64,000 nt of DNA from Pseudomonas sp. GM21 (GTDB lineage Bacteria; Pseudomonadota; Gammaproteobacteria; Pseudomonadales; Pseudomonadaceae): NCBI RefSeq assembly GCF_000282215.1, contig NZ_AKJS01000142.1, positions 1 to 64,000 of the forward strand, given 5' to 3'. A program made the translations under genes and the position numbers. Under the pieces are notes generated by a model. The model saw only the letters and a program-made list of their open reading frames with translations, ran no database searches and was not told the origin of the DNA. Below, in pieces: positions 1 to 9,578 of the stretch (its first letter is position 1; each line of letters begins with the position of its first letter).

Positions 1-28
1 AATCTGCCGTCAAGCATTGATTGCAGCT

Positions 29-1228
29 TTACTCGGATTTCAATGTAATACGCGCAAATGACTTCTTACCGGCCTGGCAAACGTGCGTCGCACCCAGTAC
101 GTATATAAAGGTGCGATCGACCACTTCACCATCTATACGTACGCCGCCAGAGTTCAGCAGGTCACGCGCCACTGCCGAATTCTTCACCAGCCCGGCCTTA
201 TTAAGAACAGCCGCAATCGGCATATCTTCGGCAGCAGTCAATTCGATTTCCGGCAGATCATCTGGCAGCTCGCCTTCTTTCATACGATTACCCGCCCCGC
301 GGTGAGCACTGGCCGCAGCCTCCTCGCCATGGAAACGCGCAACGATCTCTTCTGCCAGTTTGATTTTGATGTCACGCGGGTTTGCACCAGCCTCGACATC
401 CGCACGGAATGCATCGATCTCATCCATGGAGAGAAAGCTGAGCAGTTCGAAGTAGCGCCACATCAACGCATCCGGAATGGAAACCAGCTTGCTGTACATG
501 ACACCCGGTGCTTCCTGGATACCGACGTAGTTGCCCAAGGACTTGGACATCTTCTTCACCCCATCCAGGCCTTCGAGCAACGGCATGGTCAGAATGCACT
601 GCGGCTCTTGGCCGTACCCGCGCTGCAGCTCGCGCCCCATTAACAGGTTGAACTTCTGATCGGTACCGCCCAACTCAACATCCGCGCGCAACGCCACCGA
701 GTCGTAACCCTGCACCAGCGGATAGAGGAACTCGTGAATAGCGATTGGCTGATTGGTGGTGTAGCGCTTGTCGAAGTCGTCGCGCTCGAGCATGCGAGCA
801 ACCGTGTACTGGGAAGTCAGGCGAATGAAGTCTGCCGGCGCCATCTGGTCCATCCAGGTGGAGTTGAACGCAACTTCGGTTTTTGCCGGATCAAGAATCT
901 TGAAGACTTGAGTCTTGTAGGTCTCGGCATTCTCGAGAACCTGCTCACGGGTGAGCGGCGGACGAGTTGCACTCTTGCCACTCGGGTCACCGATCATCCC
1001 GGTGAAGTCCCCTATCAGGAAGATCACTTGATGCCCCAGCTCCTGGAACTGACGCAGCTTATTAATAAGCACGGTGTGACCCAGGTGCAAATCCGGCGCG
1101 GTCGGATCGAAGCCAGCCTTAATACGTAGCGGTTGGCCACGCTTGAGCTTCTCGATCAGCTCGGACTCAACCAACAGTTCTTCCGCACCACGTTTAATCA
1201 GCGCTAGCTGCTCTTCAACCGACTTCAT
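29..1228 (-). CDS. tyrS: Tyrosyl-tRNA synthetase
   Basis: Charges tRNA-Tyr with tyrosine in the cytoplasm. The 399-residue protein shows the class I HIGH-type motif HLGH near the N terminus, the KMSKS loop (KKMSKS) in the middle and an S4-like RNA-binding tail. The ATG at 1228 (MKSVEEQ) fits the family length. An upstream in-frame start at 1291 would add 21 residues unlike the family. From memory this matches the second Pseudomonas TyrRS (tyrZ-type, about 399 aa), which also lies beside mepM/anmK in P. aeruginosa. It is divergent from mepM. Confidence 0.93.
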   Translation of the reverse strand: MKSVEEQLALIKRGAEELLVESELIEKLKRGQPLRIKAGFDPTAPDLHLGHTVLINKLRQFQELGHQVIFLIGDFTGMIGDPSGKSATRPPLTREQVLENAETYKTQVFKILDPAKTEVAFNSTWMDQMAPADFIRLTSQYTVARMLERDDFDKRYTTNQPIAIHEFLYPLVQGYDSVALRADVELGGTDQKFNLLMGRELQRGYGQEPQCILTMPLLEGLDGVKKMSKSLGNYVGIQEAPGVMYSKLVSIPDALMWRYFELLSFLSMDEIDAFRADVEAGANPRDIKIKLAEEIVARFHGEEAAASAHRGAGNRMKEGELPDDLPEIELTAAEDMPIAAVLNKAGLVKNSAVARDLLNSGGVRIDGEVVDRTFIYVLGATHVCQAGKKSFARITLKSE

Positions 1229-1441
1229 AACAGACCCGCAAGGCTCGAATTCAAAGGGGACCAACCATACAAGATCACGCGTCAAATACAAAGTTTGGCC
1301 GGCGCAATGACGCCAATCCGCTGGCAGAGTGTCCGCGGACTTGCTTCAGAGATGATTTGGTTATATTTTATACAGTTATTTCATCTTCATCATGTCATTC
1401 ATCTTTTCCAATTCATCTTTTTCAAAGTCAAAAAATCACTT

Positions 1442-2854
1442 ATGACCAAAGAATCGTCTAAAGCGCCGCCGCTTTACCCGAAGACCCACCTCCTCGCAGC
1501 AAGTGGCATCGCCGCCCTGCTGAGCCTGGCGCTTCTGGTATTCCCTTCCAGCGATGTTGAAGCCAAAAGGACAACCCTGAGTCTTGAACTTGAAAGCCCT
1601 GCCGAACAATTGTCACAAGACCAAGACGCTGCTGACGCCGCTCAAGCCACAAATGAGCCTGTAGTCACCCCTTTCGCGCAAATCGAAAACAGCACCGAAG
1701 AACCGCAGGAGACCGCTCAAGCCGAGCCGGTGGTCGAAGAAAAGAAGCCTTCAAGCCACAGGGAAGTGATCGTTTCCAAAGGCGATACGCTGTCCACGCT
1801 GTTTGAAAAAGTCGGCCTCCCGGCCACATCGGTGCATGAAATTCTGGCCAGCGACAAACAAGCCAAACAGTTCAGCCAGCTTAAACGCGGCCAGAAGCTC
1901 GAATTCGAACTAAACCCCGAAGGCCAACTGACCAACCTGCACAGCAAGCTCAACGACCTCGAAAGCATTACCCTGACCAAGAATGACAAGGGTTATGTGT
2001 TCAACCGCGTCACCGCCAAACCTACCGTGCGCTCAGCCTATGTTCATGGCGTGATCAACAGTTCGCTATCGCAATCCGCCGCTCGCGCCGGGCTCTCCCA
2101 CAGCCAGGCCATGGACATGGCCAGCGTGTTTGGCTACGACGTCGACTTCGCCCAGGATATTCGCCAGGGTGACGAGTTCGATGTGATCTACGAGCAGAAA
2201 GTCGTCAACGGCAAGGCTGTCGGCAACGGGCCGATACTCTCCGCGCGGTTCACCAACCGCGGCAAGACCTATACCGCCGTGCGTTATACCAACAAGCAAG
2301 GCAACGCCAGTTACTACACCGCTGAAGGCAACAGCATGCGTAAAGCATTCATCCGCACGCCGGTTGACTTTGCCCGCATCAGTTCGAAATTCTCCATGGG
2401 GCGCAAGCACCCAATCCTGAACAAGATCCGCGCCCACAAAGGCGTCGACTACGCAGCACCACGGGGCACACCGATCAAGGCTGCGGGTGACGGAAAAGTA
2501 TTGCTGGCCGGTCGCCGCGGTGGCTACGGCAATACCGTAATCATCCAGCACGGCGCCACCTACACCACGCTGTATGGCCACATGCAAGGCTTCGCCAAAG
2601 GCGTAAAGACCGGCGGCTCTGTGAAACAAGGCCAGGTGATCGGTTATATCGGCACCACCGGGCTCTCCACCGGTCCGCATCTGCACTACGAGTTCCAGGT
2701 CAATGGCGTGCACGTCGACCCACTAGGCCAGAAGGTGGCGATGGCTGATCCAATTTCCAAAGCCGAGCGCGCACGCTTCCTTGCGCAGAGCCAACCGCTG
2801 ATGGCACGCATGGATCAAGAGAAATCCACCCTGCTGGCTTCGAGCAAGCGCTAA
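1442..2854 (+). CDS. mepM: Murein DD-endopeptidase, M23 family
   Basis: Periplasmic, membrane-anchored hydrolase that cuts peptide cross-links in peptidoglycan. The 470-aa protein has one N-terminal hydrophobic segment (about residues 15-33), an acidic linker, an OapA/LysM-like domain starting near residue 106 (VSKGDTLSTLF), and a C-terminal LytM/M23 domain. Zinc-site motifs are HKGVD near residue 332 and HLHYE near 413. The ATG at 1442 gives a normal membrane-anchor start; the in-frame codon at 1295 would add 49 atypical residues. The stop is 3 nt before anmK, so the two are co-transcribed and couple wall cleavage with muropeptide recycling. In P. aeruginosa the homologue at this locus is called MepM. 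Confidence 0.9.
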   Translation: MTKESSKAPPLYPKTHLLAASGIAALLSLALLVFPSSDVEAKRTTLSLELESPAEQLSQDQDAADAAQATNEPVVTPFAQIENSTEEPQETAQAEPVVEEKKPSSHREVIVSKGDTLSTLFEKVGLPATSVHEILASDKQAKQFSQLKRGQKLEFELNPEGQLTNLHSKLNDLESITLTKNDKGYVFNRVTAKPTVRSAYVHGVINSSLSQSAARAGLSHSQAMDMASVFGYDVDFAQDIRQGDEFDVIYEQKVVNGKAVGNGPILSARFTNRGKTYTAVRYTNKQGNASYYTAEGNSMRKAFIRTPVDFARISSKFSMGRKHPILNKIRAHKGVDYAAPRGTPIKAAGDGKVLLAGRRGGYGNTVIIQHGATYTTLYGHMQGFAKGVKTGGSVKQGQVIGYIGTTGLSTGPHLHYEFQVNGVHVDPLGQKVAMADPISKAERARFLAQSQPLMARMDQEKSTLLASSKR

Positions 2855-2857
2855 GCC

Positions 2858-3949
2858 ATGACGCTCTATATAGGTGTGATGTCCGGAACCAGTCTCGATG
2901 GCCTGGACATCGCGCTGGTCGAGCTCTCCCCGGCGATCAAGTTGATTGCCACGCACTACATTCCCATGCCCGAATCCCTACGCAATGAGCTGCTTGGCTT
3001 GTGCGCCAGCGGCCCGGACGAGATTGCCCGCTCAGCCATCGCCCAACAAAACTGGGTAAAACTGGCCGCCCAGGGCATTCATACCTTGCTTAAACAACAA
3101 AACCTGAAGCCCGAAGACGTTCGCGCGATTGGCAGCCACGGCCAGACCATTCGCCACGAGCCGGCGCGCGGTTTCACGGTGCAGATCGGCAACCCAGCCC
3201 TGCTGACCGAGTTGACCGGCATTACCGTAGTCAGCGATTTCCGCAGCCGTGATGTAGCGGCTGGCGGGCAAGGTGCGCCACTGGTTCCAGCCTTCCACGA
3301 AGCCTTGTTTGATGAGCGCGCCGGTCATCGCGCGGTCTTGAACGTTGGTGGGTTCAGCAATCTCAGCCTGATCGAACCCGGCAAACCCGTTGCGGGTTTC
3401 GACTGCGGTCCGGGTAATGTGCTGCTGGATGCCTGGATCCATCAACAGCGCGGCGACAACTTTGACCGCGACGGCCAATGGGCTGCCAGCGGCAATGTCC
3501 AACAGGTATTGCTGAATGAACTACTGAGTGATCCCTTCTTCGTGACCAAAGGCCCCAAAAGCACCGGCCGCGAAGTGTTTAACCTGCCATGGCTGACACA
3601 GCACCTCGCGAAACTACCGGCCTTCGCTGCCGAAGACGTGCAATCGACCCTGCTTGAACTCACCGCGCTGACCATCGTCGAGTCACTGCAACACGCTCAA
3701 TCGGACACTCAGGAATTGCTGGTCTGTGGCGGTGGCGCACACAACGTTACGCTGATGAAGCGCTTGGCCGAGTTGCTGCCTAATGCGCAAATCAGCAGCA
3801 CCGCCACGCATGGTGTGGACCCCGACTGGGTTGAAGCCATGGCGTTCGCCTGGCTGGCCCATTGCTGTCTCGAAGGCATCGCTGCCAATCGCCCCAGCGT
3901 CACCGGCGCCCGCGGCCTGCGCGTACTTGGCGCTATCTACCCCGCGTAA
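2858..3949 (+). CDS. anmK: Anhydro-N-acetylmuramic acid kinase
   Basis: Phosphorylates and opens 1,6-anhydroMurNAc to MurNAc-6-phosphate in cell-wall recycling. The 363-aa protein is standard length and begins with the ATP-binding MSGTSLDGLD motif of the ASKHA-fold AnmK family. A DCGPGN motif in the middle and a late VCGGGAHN motif also fit. It starts 3 nt after mepM and ends at a strong hairpin terminator. Confidence 0.96.
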   Translation: MTLYIGVMSGTSLDGLDIALVELSPAIKLIATHYIPMPESLRNELLGLCASGPDEIARSAIAQQNWVKLAAQGIHTLLKQQNLKPEDVRAIGSHGQTIRHEPARGFTVQIGNPALLTELTGITVVSDFRSRDVAAGGQGAPLVPAFHEALFDERAGHRAVLNVGGFSNLSLIEPGKPVAGFDCGPGNVLLDAWIHQQRGDNFDRDGQWAASGNVQQVLLNELLSDPFFVTKGPKSTGREVFNLPWLTQHLAKLPAFAAEDVQSTLLELTALTIVESLQHAQSDTQELLVCGGGAHNVTLMKRLAELLPNAQISSTATHGVDPDWVEAMAFAWLAHCCLEGIAANRPSVTGARGLRVLGAIYPA

Positions 3950-3960
3950 ACATCAGACAG

Positions 3961-4000
3961 CAAAACGCCGCACAACCCAAAAGGTTCTGCGGCGTTTTGC
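3961..4000. terminator. Bidirectional terminator between anmK and erpA
   Basis: A near-perfect stem, CAAAACGCCGCA pairing with TGCGGCGTTTTG around an AACC/GGTT-extended loop, lies between two convergent genes. The A-run and T-run at its ends make it a Rho-independent terminator on both strands. Confidence 0.85.
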
Positions 4001-4018
4001 ATTGCGCTGAAAATGCGA

Positions 4019-4369
4019 TCAGATCGAGAACGAAGAGCCGCAACCACAGGTTGTGCTGGCGTTCGGGTTCTTGATCACGAAGCGCGAACCTTCCAGACCT
4101 TCCTGATAATCCACCTCGGCACCTGCCAGGTACTGGAAACTCATCGGATCCACGACCAGGCTCACGCCTTCGCGCTCGACGATGGTGTCGTCATCGGCCA
4201 CTTCTTCATCGAAGGTAAAGCCATACTGAAAACCTGAACAACCGCCGCCCGTAACGAATACGCGCAGCTTCAAGCGATCATTCCCCTCTTCATCGACCAG
4301 GCTCTTCACCTTGTGCGCGGCACCGTGGGTGAATTGCAAAGCCGTGGGGGTGAAGGATTCGACGCTCAT
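4019..4369 (-). CDS. erpA: Iron-sulfur cluster insertion protein
   Basis: A-type carrier that delivers Fe-S clusters to apoproteins, including isoprenoid-synthesis enzymes. The 116-aa protein carries the three conserved cluster cysteines: Cys44 in GGGCSG and Cys108/Cys110 in the C-terminal CGCG motif. The length and TTCGCGSSFSI ending are typical of ErpA. It is transcribed toward anmK and shares the terminator there. Confidence 0.95.
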   Translation of the reverse strand: MSVESFTPTALQFTHGAAHKVKSLVDEEGNDRLKLRVFVTGGGCSGFQYGFTFDEEVADDDTIVEREGVSLVVDPMSFQYLAGAEVDYQEGLEGSRFVIKNPNASTTCGCGSSFSI

Positions 4370-4455
4370 GCTGACTATCTCCCGGCGTTACGCCGCCATA
4401 ATGCGTGATGACGCGCATTATCCGCTTGTCCTAGAAAATCGGTCAACTATTTGAG

Positions 4456-4523
4456 GAGCAGCTGCAAGCTTCAAGTTGTTAGCTTCAAGCTTGCGGCTTA
4501 CAACTTGAAGCTTGTAGCTGCTC
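4456..4523. repeat. 24-bp inverted repeat downstream of argC
   Basis: GAGCAGCTGCAAGCTTCAAGTTGT (4456-4479) pairs with 4500-4523 with one mismatch, giving a long stem around a 20-nt loop rich in AGCTTCAAGC. It starts 2 nt beyond the argC stop, so it probably ends or protects the argC transcript. The AAGCTTCAAG-type repeat looks like a dispersed Pseudomonas intergenic element. There is no long T-run, so a terminator role is inference. Confidence 0.6.
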
Positions 4524-4524
4524 T

Positions 4525-5559
4525 TTAAGGCAACATACCCGCGTGGGACAAGCCCAAGCGCTCATCCAGACCAAACAGGATGTTCATGTTCTGCACCGCC
4601 TGACCCGACGCCCCTTTGACCAGGTTGTCGATCACCGACAACACCACCACCAGATCTCCATCTTGCGGGCGATGCACGGCGATACGGCACACGTTGGCAC
4701 CGCGCACGCTACGTGTTTCCGGATGGCTGCCGGTGGGCATTACATCGACGAACGGTTCGTTGGCATAACGCTTTTCAAAGAGTGCCTGCAGATCGACCGA
4801 GCGATCCACGACGGTCGCGTAAAGCGTCGAGTGAATGCCACGGATCATTGGTGTCAGGTGCGGAACGAAGGTCAAACCGACATCCTTGCCCGCGGCGCGA
4901 CGCAGCCCCTGGCGGATTTCCGGCAAGTGACGGTGACCCTTGACCGAGTAGGCTTTCATGCTTTCCGACGTCTCGGAGTACAGCGATCCTACAGAGGCGC
5001 CACGCCCGGCACCGCTGACGCCGGATTTGCAGTCAGCGATCAAACGAGTGGTGTCGGCCAGGCCGGCTTCGAGCAAAGGCAGGAAACCCAATTGTGTAGC
5101 GGTCGGGTAGCAACCCGGAACGGCGATCAGGCGAGCATCCTTGATTTGCTCGCGATTGACTTCCGGCAAGCCGTAGACCGCTTCTTCCAGCAGTTCCGGC
5201 GCACCGTGCGGTTGACCGTACCACTTGGCCCACTCCGCGGCGTCTTGCAGACGGAAGTCAGCCGACAGGTCGATGACCTTGGTCCCGGCCGCCAACAGTT
5301 CGCCGGCCAGCGCATGGGCAACACCGTGTGGGGTGGCGAAGAACACCACATCACAGGCGCCCAGCGTCTTGATGTCCGGAACACTAAAGGCCAGGCCGTC
5401 GTAATGGCCTCGCAGGTTCGGGTACATGTCGGCAACGGCCAGGCCCGCCTCGGATCGGGAAGTGATCACTACCACTTCAGCTTGCGGATGCTGTGCCAAC
5501 AGACGCAGCAGTTCGACACCGGTGTAACCCGTGCCGCCGACGATACCGACCTTGACCAT
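4525..5559 (-). CDS. argC: N-acetyl-gamma-glutamyl-phosphate reductase
   Basis: NADPH-dependent third step of arginine biosynthesis. The 344-aa protein opens with the Rossmann motif GIVGGTGYTG and has the catalytic Cys150 in VPGCYPTA. The ATG at 5559 (MVKVGIVGG) is preceded by GAGGGCAG at good spacing. The in-frame start at 5631 adds 24 residues before the Rossmann fold and is rejected. Confidence 0.95.
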   Translation of the reverse strand: MVKVGIVGGTGYTGVELLRLLAQHPQAEVVVITSRSEAGLAVADMYPNLRGHYDGLAFSVPDIKTLGACDVVFFATPHGVAHALAGELLAAGTKVIDLSADFRLQDAAEWAKWYGQPHGAPELLEEAVYGLPEVNREQIKDARLIAVPGCYPTATQLGFLPLLEAGLADTTRLIADCKSGVSGAGRGASVGSLYSETSESMKAYSVKGHRHLPEIRQGLRRAAGKDVGLTFVPHLTPMIRGIHSTLYATVVDRSVDLQALFEKRYANEPFVDVMPTGSHPETRSVRGANVCRIAVHRPQDGDLVVVLSVIDNLVKGASGQAVQNMNILFGLDERLGLSHAGMLP

Positions 5560-5694
5560 AAAACTGCCCTCAACGAACCCACTGGAAAGCCGTCGATAAT
5601 AGGGTGCGTATCGTTCTGCGACAACCGGCAAGGTGACGTGCGGACGCTCAAGCCTCTACTATCCGGACTACCGTGAACCTGGGAATAACCAAAA

Positions 5695-6123
5695 ATGCTT
5701 TATCTGTGGCTCAAAGCGCTTCACATCGTCAGCATGGTCTGCTGGTTTGCCGGCCTGTTCTACCTGCCGCGCCTGTTCGTTTATCACGCGCAAAGTGAAG
5801 ACACCGTCAGCAAGGAACGCTTCAGTATCATGGAGCGCAAGCTGTACCGCGGCATCATGGGCCCGGCGATGATCGCCACCCTGATTTTCGGCATCGCGCT
5901 GATCGGCCTCAACCCGAGCATCTTCAGTCAGGGTGGATGGATTCACGCCAAACTGACGCTGGTTGTGATCCTGATTGGCTACCACCACATGTGCGGCGCA
6001 CAGGTGAAGCGTTTTGCCCGTGGCGAAAACACCCGCAGCCATGTCTTTTATCGCTGGTTCAATGAAGTCCCGGTTCTGATATTGCTGGCTATCGTAATTC
6101 TGGTCGTGGTTCGGCCGTTCTAA
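5695..6123 (+). CDS. hemJ: Protoporphyrinogen IX oxidase HemJ
   Basis: Small integral membrane enzyme that oxidises protoporphyrinogen IX in heme synthesis. The 142-aa protein has four hydrophobic segments and the family N terminus (LKALHIVSMVCWFAGLFYLPR) containing the conserved His10. Length and pattern fit HemJ (formerly UPF0093). It is divergent from argC across about 135 bp, with the next gene 33 bp downstream in the same direction. Confidence 0.9.
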   Translation: MLYLWLKALHIVSMVCWFAGLFYLPRLFVYHAQSEDTVSKERFSIMERKLYRGIMGPAMIATLIFGIALIGLNPSIFSQGGWIHAKLTLVVILIGYHHMCGAQVKRFARGENTRSHVFYRWFNEVPVLILLAIVILVVVRPF

Positions 6124-6156
6124 CGTCAATAAGCACAACTCACCGGGGTACCTCCA

Positions 6157-7125
6157 ATGTCGCTGCCCGCACTGCTCGAACAACGTTTGCGTCTGCCCGT
6201 GGTGGCTGCGCCAATGTTCCTGATTTCCAATCCGCAATTGGTGCTCGCCTGCTGCCGTAATGGCGTGGTCGGCAGTTTCCCCGCGTTGAACCAGCGCGAG
6301 AGCAGCGGCTTCAAGGCTTGGCTGGAAGAGATCGAAGCAGGCTTGGCAACACTGGAGAATCCGGCGCCTTATGCGGTCAACCTGATCGTCCACAACAGCA
6401 ATCCGCGCCTGCAAGCGGACCTGGAGATCTGCATCGAGCACAAAGTGCCGATTGTGATCACAAGCCTGGGGGCCGTGAAAGAAGTGGTCGACGCCGTGCA
6501 TAGCTATGGCGGCCTGGTGTTCCACGACGTGACGACTCGCCGTCATGCGGAAAAAGCCGCCGAGGCCGGTGTGGATGGCTTGATTGCAGTGGCCGCGGGC
6601 GCCGGTGGGCACGCCGGTACCTGGAGCCCGTTCTCGCTGATCGCAGAAATTCGTCAGTTCTTCGACAAAACCCTGCTGCTTGCCGGCTGCCTGAACCATG
6701 GCCATGAGATTCTTGCCGCGCAACTACTCGGTGCGGATTTGGCCTACTTCGGAACGCGATTTATCGGCACCACTGAAAGTCATGCGCCTGACGCCTACAA
6801 AGAGATGTTGCTGACTTCCCGGGCGGCGGACATTGTCCATACGCCGGCGGTGTCCGGCGTACCGGCAAGTTTCATGCGTCAAAGCCTGGAAGCCGCCGGT
6901 TTCGATATGGCAGCCCTGCAAAACAAGGCTGAGGTCAACTTCGGTTCTAAACTCAAACCGATCAGCGATGAAGCCAAGGCTTGGAAAACCGTGTGGTCTG
7001 CGGGCCAGGGCGTCGGGGAAATCGATGATTTGCCGAGTGTCGATCAATTGCTCGCCCGTCTGGACGCGGAATATCGAAAGGCACTGGAACTGGCGGCACA
7101 GTTGCCAAAACGCTGGCCGCGCTGA
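6157..7125 (+). CDS. NAD(P)H-dependent flavin oxidoreductase, nitronate monooxygenase family
   Basis: FMN-binding TIM-barrel protein of the 2-nitropropane dioxygenase/nitronate monooxygenase family, 322 aa. Visible family marks are LRLPVVAAPMFLISNPQLV at the start, the glycine-rich AAGAGGHAGTWS phosphate-binding loop, LLAGCLNHG, and the GTRFIGTTES motif. It likely detoxifies alkyl nitronates or reduces quinone-like substrates; the real substrate cannot be read from sequence. It follows hemJ closely and may be co-transcribed. Confidence 0.85.
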   Translation: MSLPALLEQRLRLPVVAAPMFLISNPQLVLACCRNGVVGSFPALNQRESSGFKAWLEEIEAGLATLENPAPYAVNLIVHNSNPRLQADLEICIEHKVPIVITSLGAVKEVVDAVHSYGGLVFHDVTTRRHAEKAAEAGVDGLIAVAAGAGGHAGTWSPFSLIAEIRQFFDKTLLLAGCLNHGHEILAAQLLGADLAYFGTRFIGTTESHAPDAYKEMLLTSRAADIVHTPAVSGVPASFMRQSLEAAGFDMAALQNKAEVNFGSKLKPISDEAKAWKTVWSAGQGVGEIDDLPSVDQLLARLDAEYRKALELAAQLPKRWPR

Positions 7126-7137
7126 GATAAAAGTTTT

Positions 7138-7159
7138 GGCCAGCCCCTTCCGGCTGGCC
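7138..7159. repeat. Intergenic hairpin
   Basis: GGCCAGCC (7138-7145) and GGCTGGCC (7152-7159) form a perfect 8-bp stem with a 6-nt loop, 12 nt after the preceding stop codon. There is no T-run, so it may stabilise the mRNA end or attenuate rather than act as a classical terminator. Confidence 0.5.
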
Positions 7160-7222
7160 CTACACTCCATCCATGCCCGCAAGATTTTCTAATTCAATCA
7201 CTCGCGACAAGGATGCCTCGCA

Positions 7223-8200
7223 ATGAGCGAAAACCGTTTCAAGATCGTATTCGACGGCGCTCTGCTGCCCGGTGTTGAGCTGACTACTGCCAAACAGAAT
7301 CTCGCCGCGCTGTACAAAAGCAAAGTCGCTGCGGTCGAACGGCTGTTCTCGGGCAAGACTGTCACGCTCAAGCAAGGTCTGTCACAAGTCGAGGCGCAAT
7401 CCTACCTTCAGGCACTGACGAAAACCGGCATCAATGCGCGGATCGAAAGCGAATCGCCCATGGAGCTGAGCTTGACCGACGCTCAGGAACACCTTCCCGC
7501 CAAGGCTCAACCGGTCTTCCACGACCCGGTGTCCCCTTACGCTCCGCCGCAGGCCAGCGTCGGTGAAAACCTGCCCGCGTTCTCCACACTCAAACCGTTC
7601 AGCGTCGAAGGGCGTATCGGCCGTTTGCGTTATCTGGCGTGGACGATGGTCCTGACCCTTGTGATGCTGGGTGTCGGATCGGCACTCGCCGTTTTCGCCG
7701 TTGCCCTGATCAGCGCAGACTCGAGTGCCGGTCTGATTGTCGGTGGACTGGTGGCGCTGATCCTGTTCATCGGGATCGTGGTGGTCAGCATTCAGATCAG
7801 CGTGCAGCGCTTGCACGACATCGGCTGGTCCGGATGGCTTTGGCTATTGAACTTCGTCCCGTTCGTGGGCAGCCTCTTTCCGTTCGTGATCATGGTCATC
7901 CCCGGCTCCAACATCGCCAATCGCTACGGCCCGCCGCCACCGCCAAACAGCACCGCCGTCAAAGTCCTGTCTTCGTTGTGGGTGGTGTTTATCGCCATCG
8001 TCTTCGTGGCGGCGCTGTCCGGCGGTTTTACTGTGATTCAGCAAGAGTATGAAAGCGCTACTGAAAGCAGCTATGACAGCGGCTCGGTGACGAATGACGA
8101 GATGGACGTCGAGCCGGCCGAAGTCATCGATACCGCACCGGATTCTGCAGACGATGAAGCCGAAGAAGCCCCGTCCCCTGTAGACTCTGCGAAAGAATAA
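7223..8200 (+). CDS. DUF805 family membrane protein
   Basis: 325-aa inner-membrane protein of unknown role. The N-terminal 110 residues are soluble and hold a small domain (FKIVFDGALLPGVELTTAK) seen in some Pseudomonas DUF805 proteins. The DUF805 core follows, with the landmarks GRIGRLRYLAW, QRLHDIGWSGW and NRYGPPPPPN, and about four to five membrane helices. The C-terminal 45 residues are very acidic and low-complexity. An AAGGAT ribosome site precedes the ATG. Confidence 0.8.
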   Translation: MSENRFKIVFDGALLPGVELTTAKQNLAALYKSKVAAVERLFSGKTVTLKQGLSQVEAQSYLQALTKTGINARIESESPMELSLTDAQEHLPAKAQPVFHDPVSPYAPPQASVGENLPAFSTLKPFSVEGRIGRLRYLAWTMVLTLVMLGVGSALAVFAVALISADSSAGLIVGGLVALILFIGIVVVSIQISVQRLHDIGWSGWLWLLNFVPFVGSLFPFVIMVIPGSNIANRYGPPPPPNSTAVKVLSSLWVVFIAIVFVAALSGGFTVIQQEYESATESSYDSGSVTNDEMDVEPAEVIDTAPDSADDEAEEAPSPVDSAKE

Positions 8201-8261
8201 ACAGCGCTCCCCGCCCGTGACACCTGCGTCGCGGCGCGGAGCTGTTGCGATGGAGAACTGC

Positions 8262-9050
8262 ATGACCCGTTACACTCTGATCACCGGCGCTTCCAGCGGC
8301 ATCGGCCTGGCGATGGCCGAAGCGCTGGCCCGGCGCGGCCGCAGCCTTATTCTGGTGGCCCGACAGCGTGATCAGCTGGAAAGTATTGCGATTGAACTGA
8401 CTCAACGTTTTGGCGTGGAGGTGCTTTTCCGTGCCTGTGACCTCGGCGAGCCGCTGCGGCTGTCGGGGTTTCTGCTGGAACTGGAGGAAGGTGACCGTCA
8501 GATTGATCTGCTGGTGAACTGCGCTGGAATAGGCACCTGCGGTCCCTTTCTCGCTCAAGACTGGATGACCGAGCAGGACCTGATCGAAGTGAACATTCTG
8601 GCACTCACCCGACTCTGCCATGCCATTGGAAACAGCATGGCGTTGCAGGGTGGCGGGCAAATCCTCAATGTAGCCTCGGTCGCCGCATTTATTCCCGGCC
8701 CGTGGATGAGCACTTACTACGCGAGCAAAGCGTATGTGCTGCATTTTTCCGAAGGTTTGCGTGTCGAGTTGAAGAAATGTGCAGTCAAGGTCTCGGTGCT
8801 CTGCCCCGGCCCGACGCGCACCGGTTTTTTTCGCACCGCGCAGTTGGACACAAGCAAACTGGCCGACAGCAAAATGCTGATGAGCCCCGAAGAAGTGGCG
8901 CTGTATACCGTGCGGGCCCTGGAGAAAAATCGCGCGATCATTATTCCGGGCCGAAGCAACCGTTGGCGGGCCTTTCTGCCGCGGTTCGGTTCTCGCTGGT
9001 TAAACCGGACAATCGCGGGCATGGTCAACAAGGTTTACTGCCCGCGCTAA
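8262..9050 (+). CDS. Short-chain dehydrogenase/reductase
   Basis: 262-aa classical SDR with the cofactor motif TGASSGIG, an NCAGIG motif and the catalytic YYASK tetrad segment. The basic residues near the first strand suggest NADP(H). The substrate is unknown. The ATG at 8262 is preceded by GGAGAA and begins the Rossmann strand directly; the in-frame ATG at 8217 would add 15 residues with no ribosome site. Confidence 0.88.
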   Translation: MTRYTLITGASSGIGLAMAEALARRGRSLILVARQRDQLESIAIELTQRFGVEVLFRACDLGEPLRLSGFLLELEEGDRQIDLLVNCAGIGTCGPFLAQDWMTEQDLIEVNILALTRLCHAIGNSMALQGGGQILNVASVAAFIPGPWMSTYYASKAYVLHFSEGLRVELKKCAVKVSVLCPGPTRTGFFRTAQLDTSKLADSKMLMSPEEVALYTVRALEKNRAIIIPGRSNRWRAFLPRFGSRWLNRTIAGMVNKVYCPR

Positions 9051-9131
9051 ATGCGTCCTGCGGTAAAACGCTGGGCGCGGGCATCCCCCATGAGTACACT
9101 CACGCCAGCCAAAACAACGGAGAAAACAGCT

Positions 9132-9470
9132 GTGGATACTCTGTTCACCAAGATCATCAACCGGGAAATCCCGGCGAAGATCATTTACGAGGACGACCAG
9201 GTACTGGCCTTCCACGATATCGCCCCACAGGCACCCGTGCATTTTCTGGTGATCCCGAAGAAACCCGTGCGCACCCTCAACGACCTTACCGAGGAAGACA
9301 AGGCGCTGGCCGGGCATATTCTGTTCACCGCGCAGCGTCTGGCGCTGGAACTGGGTTGCGAAAAAGGCTTCCGCGTTGTCATGAACTGTAATGAGGAAGG
9401 TGGGCAGACTGTCTATCACATTCATATGCACGTGCTCGGTCAGCGCCAGATGCATTGGCCACCGGGCTGA
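9132..9470 (+). CDS. HIT-family nucleotide-binding protein
   Basis: Histidine-triad protein of the HINT branch (HinT type), likely hydrolysing adenosine phosphoramidates. The triad HIHMHVLG lies near the C terminus and the N terminus reads DTLFTKIINREIPAKIIYED. I choose the GTG at 9132 (112 aa) because ACGGAG lies just upstream and it matches family length. The upstream in-frame ATG at 9051 adds 27 residues directly abutting the SDR stop. Confidence 0.88.
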   Translation: MDTLFTKIINREIPAKIIYEDDQVLAFHDIAPQAPVHFLVIPKKPVRTLNDLTEEDKALAGHILFTAQRLALELGCEKGFRVVMNCNEEGGQTVYHIHMHVLGQRQMHWPPG

Positions 9471-9578
9471 TTGCACATTGCACCAAGGGAGTGGCCAGCC
9501 ACTCCCCCATGACCCAGCTCAAACCTTCCCCGGCCGATTGGGTTAAACTGGCCGCCGAGATTTTTCCCGGAGGTCAGC

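Noticed and set aside
4543..5676. 377-codon open frame antisense to argC
   Set aside because: Shadow of argC, which has clear catalytic motifs and a good ribosome site.
7138..7159. Hairpin as a Rho-independent terminator
   Set aside because: Perfect stem but no T-run on either strand, so listed only as a hairpin.
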